Shown here: positions 32,451 through 41,348 of the stretch, piece by piece
How the letters are laid out: each line of letters starts with the position of its first letter
Numbering within the stretch: position 1 is the stretch's first letter
NCBI GenBank assembly: GCA_000283575.1
Contig: AP012044.1
Location: 3,038,001-3,102,000, forward strand
Direction of reading: 5' to 3'
DNA length: 64,000 bases
Source: Oscillibacter valericigenes Sjm18-20
Lineage (GTDB): Bacteria; Bacillota; Clostridia; Oscillospirales; Oscillospiraceae
The notes under the pieces: generated by a model
What the model was told of the DNA's origin: nothing
The model's database searches: none
The model's input: only the letters and a program-made list of their open reading frames with translations
Position numbers and translations under genes: made by a program

Positions 32451-33000
32451 ACAGTTCAGGCGCATACTGCGCGTGGTCAATGAAAATTGGCAGAGAATGC
32501 ATTTGCAGAAATAAGGCGGGGTCACGCTTCTTCTTTGTTTACAGCCCCGCATATTTGAACTACTGTCCTGCAGATAATCCTTGCATAACCTCTCCCGCAG
32601 AGTTACAATCCAACCAATCTGAAACGCGAAGCTGAAACGCAAAACGCTTCAATTACTATTTTTTGATAATGCGGACAGTGAAAACCATTGTGCTGCAATG
32701 CTTTTTGACCACATAGATTACCACAGACAGATGCGGAACACGCGGAAACAGTGCTTCAAAGAGTGCCGAAGGGCAAGGAAAACCGAGTGGAAACGGCTAT
32801 AAATTGCTACCAATAAGCCGAAAAAGTTTGGAGAAAAATGGGGGCCATCGAGACGCAGGTTCGAACCCTGTTTGCGTTTGCGCCTGCCGCTGGTTTCGAG
32901 GACTCTCGAAACCGGCTTTTTCGTTGTTTATTGCACCTCAGAATTTGAAGATGGGCCTACGAGTTCGGTGGTCATGACTGCATGGTGAACATGCCCCATC
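32451..33000. other. Non-coding scrap with tRNA-like direct repeat and terminator
   Basis: No gene seen. Contains CGCAGGTTCGAACCCTGT at 32854-32871, identical to 4068-4085, and a hairpin terminator CTGGTTTCGAG/CTCGAAACCGG (about 32888-32915) with a following T run. The preceding CCATC is also shared between the two tRNA-like spots. Confidence 0.5.
32854..32871 (+). repeat. 18-bp direct repeat of the tRNA T arm (partner of 4068-4085)
   Basis: Identical 18 bp in the same orientation, 28.8 kb apart, flanking nearly all of the outer element plus the IS3 region. Could be attL/attR of an old tyrosine-integrase element or independent tRNA-end relics. Confidence 0.45.
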
Positions 33001-33165
33001 CGATATGAGCCCACCGAGGCGTTTATGCCGGTGATTGACCAGAGTACCGTCGACAAATCCACCGAGCGCTGGCTGGACGATCGAAAGCCGTCTCAGTTAT
33101 GAACGCTGGTACTGCGGGCGTTACCATATCGAAAAGAAAATTGATAAGTTGGGTGTATTCATACT
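33000..33165 (+). pseudogene. Metallophosphoesterase C-terminal remnant
   Basis: Short frames read RYEPTEAFMPVIDQSTVDKS, TERWLDD and, after a frame change, SYERWYCGRYHIEKKIDKLG. The WYCGxYHxEK segment is the last metal-binding block (GHxH-like) of calcineurin-type phosphoesterases common in phage and conjugative elements; here His is Arg (GRYH). Confidence 0.45.
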
Positions 33166-33244
33166 GTCAAGATAGGCCTTCACGGCGGCGAAGTAAATGC
33201 GTAGAAACTTGTTTGCAGAAACCATCATATAGACACTATAAGGC

Positions 33245-33365
33245 TTAGTGCTGGCTGTGGAGCCGATGATGGTTGAGTCCGAAGGAAGTTACTCTCAACT
33301 GTTTCAGAGGTTAAAGCAGCGAGGGCTGGAAACTCCATCTCTGGTGGTTTCCGACGAGAGGAAAA
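33245..33365 (+). pseudogene. IS256-family (mutator) transposase fragment
   Basis: About 35 codons: GSYSQLFQRLKQRGLETPSL then VVSDERK, which matches the core of IS256-type transposases just before the second catalytic Asp region (VVSDAHxGL). Truncated on both sides, next to the end of cassette 2. Confidence 0.5.
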
Positions 33366-33370
33366 GGGCC

Positions 33371-33610
33371 TTACAGGGGCATCCACTCTGTCAGCCACTT
33401 ACCCTCTGTGATAGACCAAAGCCGCCTTTCAACTTTACCATTCACTTCACGAAAGTGCCATTCTGTCTGCTCTGCACGGAGAGTCGCGCTGGTAGACGCA
33501 GTTGCGGTCTCTTTTGTAGCAGCAGGACGAGTGTCAGCAGCGGCAACAGGGGCAGCAAGAGATAGTGTTATGACTCCGGTGAGAAAGACAATCGCGAGAT
33601 TTTTTTTCAT
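33371..33610 (-). CDS. Small exported protein with WSITE-KWLT-W tail, cassette 2
   Basis: 79 residues, the same length as its paralogue at 18640-18879. Signal peptide MKKNLAIVFLTGVITLSLAA, cleavage near VAA-AD; a Thr/Ala-rich linker; then the conserved end QTEWHFRE, NGK, RRLWSITEGKWLTEW. AAGGAGAAATTATA precedes the ATG; 12 bp separate it from the M56 gene. The conserved tail with four tryptophans in the pair suggests a defined binding surface. No known family recognised. Confidence 0.8.
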   Translation of the reverse strand: MKKNLAIVFLTGVITLSLAAPVAAADTRPAATKETATASTSATLRAEQTEWHFREVNGKVERRLWSITEGKWLTEWMPL

Positions 33611-33622
33611 TATAATTTCTCC

Positions 33623-34780
33623 TTACTTATTTATTAACGGTAATTCGCAAAGTGGATAGTCTTGCAATATGTCTTCGGGGAACAAGCCCTTTGACTCGCC
33701 CATAACAATCAGCTCATATGTGCCTTCAGGATTAGCCTGAATATAAGCTGTCTCAGGACTAATAGGCAGTTCATCTGGTAAATCCTGAGCAGGAGGTTTA
33801 TTCGCAGGCTGAAAAACAACCAGATAAGAGAGAAGAAAAAGGCTGATTATGGGAATGGTAAACCATGCGGAAGAGAACTTCTTAGAGGGGGGCTTGCCAT
33901 GAAGAATCATTTCGAACCGCTGTTTTAGAAGCGAAGACTCAGGGATCCCGCAGAAACTGGCGCTTACCATTTGGCTGACGGTAGAAGTTGGGCGCGCTTC
34001 CAACTGCTTCAAGTATGTGAGAATGGCTTGGAGATAGGTATACTTGTCCGCCGCTTGCATTCCTTTCGTTACAGATAAATCACATTTATACTCCAAAATG
34101 CTGTCCAAATCGTACTGCAGCAAATAGACAAATGGATTCCACCAGAGGAAGCAGCAGAGGAAACGAATAAGCGTTTTCACTAATATGTCGTGGCTTTTTA
34201 AGTGGGTCAACTCATGGGCTAAGATGTACTTTACTTCCACGGCTGAAAGGCTGCTGCATGCCTCTGGGAGCAGAATGACTGGGCGAAGTAAACCAACTAA
34301 CGCTGGCGATGTGACATGTGATGAAATAATTAGCCGAACGTTTTTACAATTGGGGAAGTGTGCAAGAGCATCTTGCAAGCATATGTCAATGAACGGACTT
34401 GTCAAAGAAGGAAGCGCGGCAATAATTCTACGGTTTTGGTTTAGTCGATGACAAAGTCGTAAGCTCAATGTGAAGACTCCGAGCAGCCAAACGCCCAAAA
34501 GAAAATTAAAGACTGTCAGTTCAATATTCTCCGTAGTGAGGAGGGGGAAGTGAAGAAAATCTTGAATTGCTGGGTAAAGGTTATGTGACTGGACAACCTG
34601 TGTGAATGGAAGCTCAACGGGAACAAAAAGCCGGAAAACAGTTAAAGCCAGTAAAAAAAGAAGTGGTACGAGCTTGCCGCATAGTATCAGTTCTGTTTTC
34701 CGCTGCAAAACAGTTCCCACCACTATAAAAATGCTAAACCACAGAATCGCCATCACAAAGGAGTACAGCGAAACTGTCAT
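33623..34780 (-). CDS. M56 family metallopeptidase (BlaR1-like, no penicillin sensor), cassette 2
   Basis: 385 residues, paralogue of 17469-18638. Same plan: three N-terminal membrane segments, zinc motif HELTH near residue 188 with YDLDSILEYKCDLSVTKGM after it, a fourth segment near 300, and a short external end of about 60 residues (ISPETAYIQANPEGTYELIV). Overlaps the BlaI gene by 4 bp. Substrate is expected to be the adjacent repressor; the external trigger is unknown. Confidence 0.88.
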   Translation of the reverse strand: MTVSLYSFVMAILWFSIFIVVGTVLQRKTELILCGKLVPLLFLLALTVFRLFVPVELPFTQVVQSHNLYPAIQDFLHFPLLTTENIELTVFNFLLGVWLLGVFTLSLRLCHRLNQNRRIIAALPSLTSPFIDICLQDALAHFPNCKNVRLIISSHVTSPALVGLLRPVILLPEACSSLSAVEVKYILAHELTHLKSHDILVKTLIRFLCCFLWWNPFVYLLQYDLDSILEYKCDLSVTKGMQAADKYTYLQAILTYLKQLEARPTSTVSQMVSASFCGIPESSLLKQRFEMILHGKPPSKKFSSAWFTIPIISLFLLSYLVVFQPANKPPAQDLPDELPISPETAYIQANPEGTYELIVMGESKGLFPEDILQDYPLCELPLINK

Positions 34781-35172
34781 TTTTCAAGCTCCTTTTTCTT
34801 TTCATCTAAAATTTGCTGCAACTCGTCGATGGTCTTCTGGTCAATTTGGCTGGAGTTGACAAGCGCCACAAAAACATCCAAATTAAGCGCACGCTCTTCT
34901 TTAGATGTAAGATTTCTTGTGAGCTCTTTAACGGCATACTCTTGGCGGGACATCGCAGCTACATAGGTACGACCGAAAGTTCTCCCTGTTCGTTCATACC
35001 CGTCAACTTTGACAGCCCCCATCTCCATCAAGTGATTCAAGATCGGGTGGATGTTAGATTTGCCAGATATCTTTGCGGTTTTGCTAGTCATCTGATAAAT
35101 TTCGTTGCTAGTCAATGGCCGCCCTTCCTTCCATAGTAAATTCATAATAGCTAACTCTCGCTTATTAGACAT
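34777..35172 (-). CDS. BlaI/MecI-type repressor, cassette 2
   Basis: 131 residues from ATG 35172 (GAGGTGTGCT upstream; the frame is open further but that would take in the operator). Winged helix (ELAIMNLLWKEGRPLTSNEI, SNIHPILNHLMEMGAVKVDG) and C-terminal dimer helix ending ELQQILDEKKKELEK. Likely self-regulated through the operator-like repeats just upstream. Confidence 0.9.
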   Translation of the reverse strand: MSNKRELAIMNLLWKEGRPLTSNEIYQMTSKTAKISGKSNIHPILNHLMEMGAVKVDGYERTGRTFGRTYVAAMSRQEYAVKELTRNLTSKEERALNLDVFVALVNSSQIDQKTIDELQQILDEKKKELEK

Positions 35173-35173
35173 A

Positions 35174-35239
35174 GCACACCTCATATTGTATATGTACATC
35201 TTATATTGTATATTATATGGATTTTAATGAGAAAGTCAA
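35174..35239 (-). promoter_or_regulatory. Promoter and operator-like repeats of cassette 2
   Basis: On the minus strand: TTGACT (35234-35239), 16-nt spacer, TATAAT (35212-35217). Between the -10 and the start codon ATACAATAT occurs twice, 20 bp apart, with TGTACA between, giving TACA/TGTA half-sites as in BlaI operators. A repressor bound here would block RNA polymerase. Confidence 0.7.
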
Positions 35240-35411
35240 ACTTTTTATTTTTAAACGGGATCTTGCATGTTTTATCGGGGGCGGTTCTTGCTGAATCATG
35301 ATTGTGTCTGTCTCGCAGGAACTATAGCAATGTTGAACTAAGAAATTTTGCACGTATTGTTCTAAAAGTGCGGTTCTAAATAAACATTATAAAATAAATA
35401 TAAAGTATATA
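35240..35411. other. Divergent intergenic region, no gene
   Basis: AT-rich DNA between cassette 2 and the exported-protein/lipoprotein/ABC unit. Only promoter signals seen. Confidence 0.5.
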
Positions 35412-35439
35412 TTTACAAACAAATATTTTATGATATAAT
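35412..35439 (+). promoter_or_regulatory. Promoter of the exported protein/ABC unit
   Basis: TTTACA (35412-35417), 16-nt spacer, TATAAT (35434-35439). The spacer AACAAATATTTTATGA and the flanks are AT-rich with partial dyads, possible regulatory sites. It faces away from cassette 2, so both units could share a regulator. Confidence 0.65.
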
Positions 35440-35590
35440 CAAATCAACAAATAGCTACAATTATGCAAAGAACGAAAAAAGATTTTAAATTTTTAGGGGC
35501 CCTGCACCGCTATCTCTTACCTGCCCAGAATTTGGCGAAAGAAGACACCGCTTAAAATTGTCATATAAAAGAGTAAATGGAGGAATTATG

Positions 35591-35980
35591 ATGAAACGTA
35601 AGTTTAGAGCAATGATTACCGGGTTGCTGTTGGTTTGCCTATGCCTTGTGACTGCACAGGCAGCTAGCTATAGCGACGAGGATTCTCACGACATGGGTAA
35701 CGGCGTTACGGCAAGAGTGAATCTTAGTATGTACGATGATTACTGCTGTGCGAGTTCATGGGCAGTGCCCGGTATGGAAAGCGCCTCAGTGAGGCTGTCC
35801 TACACCTATGGCTGGGGCACACAAACTTATACCGTTTCCGGGAATGGCAACACGACGACTCGCCCCGTGTCCATCAATGTGCCTTCGAACCATTATGGTT
35901 CTGTTGGAATCAGGGCGAACAGTAGCCATGTTGTCACTTCGAATAGTAATACCTGGAGAACGTCTCTGAGAGTGGGCTAG
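35591..35980 (+). CDS. Exported beta-rich protein
   Basis: 129 residues from ATG 35591 (GGAGG seven nt upstream; ATG 35588 is too close). Signal peptide MKRKFRAMITGLLLVCLCLV with cleavage near AQA-A. Mature part is a beta-sandwich-like domain rich in Ser, Tyr and Asn (SVRLSYTYGWGTQTYTVSGN) with a CC pair. General plan resembles the exported protein at 12039-12392. No family recognised. Confidence 0.7.
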   Translation: MKRKFRAMITGLLLVCLCLVTAQAASYSDEDSHDMGNGVTARVNLSMYDDYCCASSWAVPGMESASVRLSYTYGWGTQTYTVSGNGNTTTRPVSINVPSNHYGSVGIRANSSHVVTSNSNTWRTSLRVG

Positions 35981-36138
35981 TAACAACTTTTTAAAGACAA
36001 GAACATACAAATCATACGCACAGTAGCCATTAGCCAATGACGGGGCAGGCAGGGATAGCGGTGCATTATACCTGTAGTCTGAAAAGGCTATGGGTATTTT
36101 TAATATACACAAAGATGTAATACACGGGGAGTTTTTAT
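35981..36138. other. Intergenic region
   Basis: 158 bp without a gene or strong hairpin. Confidence 0.4.
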
Positions 36139-37374
36139 ATGAAACAATATAATAAAGTTAGCATAATACTATGTTTACTCATAATTGTTTTGCTATGTGC
36201 GGCCTGCCAAGGCCGCAATCCCAAAAATACGGCGGCAGGGAGTATGCAAGGCCTTAATAACAGTCAGCAGATTGAATATACCCTTAATACAGGACAAGTC
36301 ATGGCTCGTGGAGAAAACGGTTATTATTTTATTGTAGGAGATTTTCTGTTTTTTGCGGAATCTGATATGTCTAAAGTCACGCCCTTGTGCAACAAACCCG
36401 ATTGCCTACATTATAATGAAACCGACCCCCAGCGAATAATTAACTGCAATGCTTATATTGGCAAAACCAGCTCCATTGGTTGGCAGGATGGCAACCTTTA
36501 TCTCGTTTCTTCAATGATATCTGCGAGTGATGATGTAAGTTCTAGTGCCCTAATAAAAGTATCGCCAGATGGAAGCGGGCGCGAAGCAGTTCTGAAATTT
36601 GACAACTTTACAACCTGCATTACCCTACATAATGGGTACGTTTACTATGTAGAGAATTATTATGACGCAGCCGGAACATCTGTCTGTAATCTCCTGCGCC
36701 GCAGTCTTAGAAATTTAAAAGAAAGTGAGCTCATTTACAAATGTTCTCTGGAGGATGCCAGTATAAACTACTTGATGTGTGTGGATGATAAAGCATACTT
36801 CACAGAATTCTCTCCATCCAAAATGGTATATAAGGCCATAATGGTCGATGTAAATACCGCTGTTGCAACGCGTCTATTTACGGACAGTGATGATGTTCTT
36901 CCAAGTTTCTGTGCAAATCGCAATGCGTTGTACTGTAACTTATTCCCGTTTCTGGCAGGTGGGGAAAATGGAAATTATGAGCAATATTCTTTAAGCGGAG
37001 AACGGATAGGTACATTTGTTGAGGGAGTTCCTACTACTCAAAAATTAATTGTGGATGAGACTAATTATTATTTAATAGATTTAGGTTGGAAAATAGACAC
37101 TATTCCAAAGGATGGATTGTATATGGAGGTTTATGATTTAGAGAGCCATGAAAAATTGGCATCTGTTCCACTTAACAATATTGGTAAGAATCCAGATATT
37201 TTGCCAGGAGATGACCAATTTTTATTTGCATATTCCTTTGAACCTGAGAAAATCAGCATTTATTATCTGGACAAAAGTAGTTTACAAAAAAAAGCTCCAA
37301 CATTTAAGGAATTACTAAGTTTGCCAACAAGAATCATACAGCCCTCTTTGGTGATTAAAGATGGTGAGGAATAG
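36139..37374 (+). CDS. Lipoprotein, beta-propeller-like (DUF5050-like)
   Basis: 411 residues. Lipoprotein signal with LLCAAC as lipobox (modified Cys at residue about 25). The rest repeats a blade-like pattern: NGYYFIVGDFLFFAESDM, DGNLYLVSS, NGYVYYVENYYD, DKAYFTEF, which fits the DUF5050-like propellers of Clostridia surface lipoproteins. It is followed after 4 nt by an ABC ATPase, so it may be the external partner of that transporter. Confidence 0.72.
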   Translation: MKQYNKVSIILCLLIIVLLCAACQGRNPKNTAAGSMQGLNNSQQIEYTLNTGQVMARGENGYYFIVGDFLFFAESDMSKVTPLCNKPDCLHYNETDPQRIINCNAYIGKTSSIGWQDGNLYLVSSMISASDDVSSSALIKVSPDGSGREAVLKFDNFTTCITLHNGYVYYVENYYDAAGTSVCNLLRRSLRNLKESELIYKCSLEDASINYLMCVDDKAYFTEFSPSKMVYKAIMVDVNTAVATRLFTDSDDVLPSFCANRNALYCNLFPFLAGGENGNYEQYSLSGERIGTFVEGVPTTQKLIVDETNYYLIDLGWKIDTIPKDGLYMEVYDLESHEKLASVPLNNIGKNPDILPGDDQFLFAYSFEPEKISIYYLDKSSLQKKAPTFKELLSLPTRIIQPSLVIKDGEE

Positions 37375-37378
37375 AGAC

Positions 37379-38320
37379 ATGGAACTACGTGTAGAGAATG
37401 TTTCTAAACGATTTAAAAATGGTGTTCAGGCGCTTACCCCAATAAACCTCGTTTTGTCTCAGGGCGTTTATGGCTTGTTGGGCCCGAACGGTGCAGGGAA
37501 ATCGACGCTAATGAAAATTTTAACTGGTAATCTTGAGCCAACGCAAGGTCAGGTTTGCTACGACGATGTAAGTATTCAAAAAAACATGCGTGCGTATTGC
37601 CACCGTATAGGATATGTCCCACAAAATCAGGGCATCTATGCACAATTTACTGCTCGTCAGTTTTTATGGTATATGGCGGCACTAAAAGGTTTGCCGAAAC
37701 GCTTAGCCCGAGAACAAGTTAATGGGTTATTGGTAACGGTTGGTTTAGAGCAGGTTGCGGGGCAAAAGCTAGGTGGGTTTTCGGGAGGTATGAAACAACG
37801 CGTGTTGATCGCTCAGGCGTTGCTTGGGAAACCGGAAATCATAATTCTTGATGAGCCCACTGCTGGCTTGGACCCAATGGAGCGTATTCATATTCGGAAT
37901 TTTATCAGCAACTTGGCAAGTGAAAAAATTATTTTATTATCCACACATGTTGTTTCCGACGTAGCAGACATAGCAAAACAAATTATTTTGCTCAGCCACG
38001 GTAAGATATTATTTCAAGAAAGTGCCAAAGATTTATGTGAAAAACTTAATGGGCATGTTTTTATCTGCCACGCAGAGGCAAAACATCTTTCGCAAATCAA
38101 AGAAAACTATTTGGTCAGTAGCATTTCCGAGTTGTTGGGCGGGAAAGTGCGTCTTCGGTTAATTGTAAAGAACGACGCTCATTGTCCATTTAAAGACAAA
38201 TTGTTATGCAGCGTAGCAAAAACATCACCAGACTTACAAGATGTGTATTTAGCCTATTTAGGTGAATCTGGACGTGATGGATTTAGCGAAGGAGTTAGCT
38301 ATGCGAATATTCCGTTTTGA
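37379..38320 (+). CDS. ABC transporter ATP-binding protein
   Basis: 313 residues from ATG 37379. Walker A GPNGAGKSTL near residue 40, Q-loop PQNQGIYAQF, signature FSGGMKQRVLIAQ, Walker B IIILDEPTAGLDP, then the switch His in LSTHVVSD. The ~90-residue C-terminal domain is like those of ABC-2 export systems (bacteriocin, lantibiotic or drug exporters). The 3' end overlaps the permease gene by 20 bp. Confidence 0.9.
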   Translation: MELRVENVSKRFKNGVQALTPINLVLSQGVYGLLGPNGAGKSTLMKILTGNLEPTQGQVCYDDVSIQKNMRAYCHRIGYVPQNQGIYAQFTARQFLWYMAALKGLPKRLAREQVNGLLVTVGLEQVAGQKLGGFSGGMKQRVLIAQALLGKPEIIILDEPTAGLDPMERIHIRNFISNLASEKIILLSTHVVSDVADIAKQIILLSHGKILFQESAKDLCEKLNGHVFICHAEAKHLSQIKENYLVSSISELLGGKVRLRLIVKNDAHCPFKDKLLCSVAKTSPDLQDVYLAYLGESGRDGFSEGVSYANIPF

Positions 38321-40685
38321 AATTTGTAAGCTCTTTGACAAAAAAACGGTTGTGACTTTGTTTGCACTGATGCTGCTTAATTCAGTGCTTTTTTACAATC
38401 AATATTACAAAGTTATTATGCCAGAGGAAGTGCAGCAGCAGGCGCAGCTTATCAATGATTTTTTGACGGAGACATTTAGTGAAGGGAATACATCAACACA
38501 GAGTAATGCAAGTATTTTGGAAAAGGCACAACAAATGCAGAGCGATTTCTTGTTAGTTGGGCAGTTTTTAAGAGATGGCTATGTTGAGTTGCCACAAGAA
38601 AAATTAGAAAAATTATTACAAAAATACCAGAAAATTTATGAAGAAAATAAAAATGGGATATATGGTGATGCATTAAGCCAAATTATTAAGCAATATGAAC
38701 CCACTGTCAAATATCCACTGTTTTTAGAAAATCTTCAGAGTCAGGCCAGACAAGCGAGTAGCATTTCCATTTTCTCAAATCAAAATAGCTTTTCTTACAG
38801 GAATAGTTTAAAAACAGCAAGTGATTTTGCCCCCCTCCAAGGCACTGTTATGCAGCCAACTAACGAAACAGCTCTATATGCACTTAGCGAATTTTATTTT
38901 TCGGATTTCTTGGTGCTACTTTTGACCTGCCTTTTGTGCATGAGACTGTTTGACAGAGATAGAACCTATGGCATGGATACGTTGATTACTGCGACTGTAC
39001 ATGGAAGAAGATATCTCCGTTTTATGCAAACTCTGGCTGTTATTGTAATCTCCACACTTGTGGCTATTTGCCTATATGCTATAAACTTCCTGTTGGCAGA
39101 TGTAATGTTTGGGATTCCATCATTGTCCATCTCTGTGCAGTCTATGAACTTATTCCGCAATACTGTATTTTCATGGAATGTGCTGCAATATCTTTTGATG
39201 TTTCTTACTGCCAAAGCGATGGCCTGCGTGGTGGCCGCATCTCTTATTGTGGCGCTTTCTCTATTGCTTGAAAACCGGTTGGCCATATGGTTGATTTTCG
39301 GCAGTTTCTATGGGGTGGGGTTTTTATGTTGGATGTATCTGCCACAAGAACCAGTCGCAAAAATTGTGCGATATTTGAATCCTTTTGGACTATTTGATGC
39401 CTTTGAAATATATGCAGCCTATCAAAATTTGAATTTTTTTGCATATCCATTCGCGCTTTGGAAATGCAGTGTCGTTCTGGTAGCAATACTGGTGACAAGC
39501 CTTTTACTAATCTGTGTCTTTGGAAAAGAGTTTATTCACATTACCTCGAGGCGTATCAGTCTCCCTATTCCCCACCGCAAACGAAGAGAATGCAAGAGCG
39601 AGCATATTTTTGTTCAGGAGTGTTATCGATTTTTCTGGATGCACAAAATAATATTTCTCTATGCGTTAGTTTTAGTCTTTGGATTTTTGCAGGTCAGCTT
39701 CTTGCCTGAAAAACTGACGATAAGTCAGAGTATATACTCAGGCTATATTGAGCAATATCGCGGAGGGGTGGATGAGCAGGACAAGCAGGAGATTGAAGGA
39801 CTTGCAGAAACCTTTGACAACCTTAGTCAAAGCAATTACGAGTTGGGACAGCGACGCGCTAACGGAGAAATTAGCGATATGGAGTATAGCAAACAGTATC
39901 GTAAAAATGCCTATTTATCTATGCAGAAGGATGGTTTCTCAAAATTTTATAAGCAGTACATTTATGTGAGCCATTTAACTGCCTCTGGCGGGAAGGGAGA
40001 ACTTATTCATTGGCTGCATATGCAAACACGTCTTTTTGCAGGGAGTAAGAGTGGGTTTACTTGCATTCTCTTTTTTGTATCACTGTTAATGGCCCTAAGC
40101 GGGCAATACGAGGATGAGCGTCGTTATGGTTTGGCACAATTAGTCAGAGCGACAGAGAAGGGGTGGAATTGGTATTTTTATATTAAGCTGCTAATCGGAG
40201 CATTTAGTGGTGCCCTTATGATGTTAACGGTAATTTTTCCTCGTCAAATTGAGATGTTTTGGCGTTTTGGTACGGAAGACTTTTCGGCCTCTATACAATC
40301 TGTCTTTGAGTATTCCAAATTTCCGTTCACTGTTTCTATTGAATCTTATTTGTTGCTGGCTTTCTTATTACAAATACTGCTCGGGGCTATCTCTGGCGTA
40401 CTTTTGAGTTGCTTGTGCTGTGTTATCAAAAACCAGTTTATGACATGTGTAATTGGGTTCCTCATTTTTGTAGTCCCACCTATATTGCTATACTTCACCC
40501 ATTACATTTCAAGTGAGTTGTCTGCACAGCTTGGTTCGAATTTGTTTTTTATCCTAAAGCCATTTCAAGGGATGACGGACATACATACTCTTTTATCCGA
40601 AGGGAGTATCTCTGCCATTCTTTTCTGGCCGATCTCTGCTTTCTTACTGATCATTCCAGCTCGCCACAGATACCGTAGAATTTGA
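38301..40685 (+). CDS. Double-length ABC-2 type permease
   Basis: 794 residues from ATG 38301 (GAAGGAG upstream). Two similar halves: each begins with a cytoplasmic start and a membrane segment (FEICKLFDKKTVVTLFALML; ECYRFFWMHKIIFLYALVLV), then a long outside loop of about 120-170 residues, then five or so membrane segments. So it looks like two ABC-2 permeases fused in one chain, allowing a complete transporter from one permease and the ATPase. Relatives often export or confer immunity to peptides; substrate unknown. Confidence 0.8.
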   Translation: MRIFRFEICKLFDKKTVVTLFALMLLNSVLFYNQYYKVIMPEEVQQQAQLINDFLTETFSEGNTSTQSNASILEKAQQMQSDFLLVGQFLRDGYVELPQEKLEKLLQKYQKIYEENKNGIYGDALSQIIKQYEPTVKYPLFLENLQSQARQASSISIFSNQNSFSYRNSLKTASDFAPLQGTVMQPTNETALYALSEFYFSDFLVLLLTCLLCMRLFDRDRTYGMDTLITATVHGRRYLRFMQTLAVIVISTLVAICLYAINFLLADVMFGIPSLSISVQSMNLFRNTVFSWNVLQYLLMFLTAKAMACVVAASLIVALSLLLENRLAIWLIFGSFYGVGFLCWMYLPQEPVAKIVRYLNPFGLFDAFEIYAAYQNLNFFAYPFALWKCSVVLVAILVTSLLLICVFGKEFIHITSRRISLPIPHRKRRECKSEHIFVQECYRFFWMHKIIFLYALVLVFGFLQVSFLPEKLTISQSIYSGYIEQYRGGVDEQDKQEIEGLAETFDNLSQSNYELGQRRANGEISDMEYSKQYRKNAYLSMQKDGFSKFYKQYIYVSHLTASGGKGELIHWLHMQTRLFAGSKSGFTCILFFVSLLMALSGQYEDERRYGLAQLVRATEKGWNWYFYIKLLIGAFSGALMMLTVIFPRQIEMFWRFGTEDFSASIQSVFEYSKFPFTVSIESYLLLAFLLQILLGAISGVLLSCLCCVIKNQFMTCVIGFLIFVVPPILLYFTHYISSELSAQLGSNLFFILKPFQGMTDIHTLLSEGSISAILFWPISAFLLIIPARHRYRRI

Positions 40686-41348
40686 GGGCAATAGAAGCAA
40701 GCTCTGAGAATTAAGTGTTTTAAAGCACATAAGAGGATGCTTTCCAGTTAAGCGGGGAGCACATAATAAGCCTATTTTGCCGGAAGTCCATCAAGGTGCA
40801 GTACCAGAACCGGGACTTTCAGGTGCGCTTTAGACCTTCACTGGCTTTCCAGCGCAGATTATCCAGCATGGGCTCGACCACTGCGATGGAATTATCATCT
40901 GAGTAAAGGGGGAAGGTTTTATGCAAAATTGGTATACGGGTGATATTGGTAATTTTGGAAAGCTTGGCTGCTCCGGCAGTTGAGCCTGCCAGACTTTACA
41001 TAGGCGTCAATTGGTACATGGTCCCAGATGAGGCGCACAACAAGGACGGGCGACAAATCGGCAAAATCGCAGACTGGGGGATACGATGGGTTACTGCTGC
41101 GACGGAAAAAGTTTCGGAACGACTTGCTGCGCTCCTGAAAAGCTAACGCGAAAGCAAACTCAAAACGCTGGATGATCTGATTGCATTCAATTATAAATTT
41201 GAATCGATCCATCCCTTTCAGGATGGCAACGGGCGTGTCGGCAGATTGATTCCGTTCAAGGAATACCTGAAATATAATATCGTTCCATTTATCATTGATG
41301 TGGAGAAGTCAAGAACCATGCAGAATGTGAACACCCAAAATCCGGGGC
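40686..41348 (+). pseudogene. Intergenic relics including a Fic-domain fragment
   Basis: At 41150-41330 the plus strand reads LKTLDDLIAFNYKFESIHPF then QDGNGRVGRLIPFKEYLKYN, the Fic active-site motif HPFxDGNGRxGR, so this is a piece of a Fic adenylyltransferase gene with no start or N-terminus. The open stretch 40940-41146 before it has protein-like composition (YIGVNWYMVPDEAHNKDGRQ) but is not recognised; it may be from the same gene in another frame. Confidence 0.6.
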
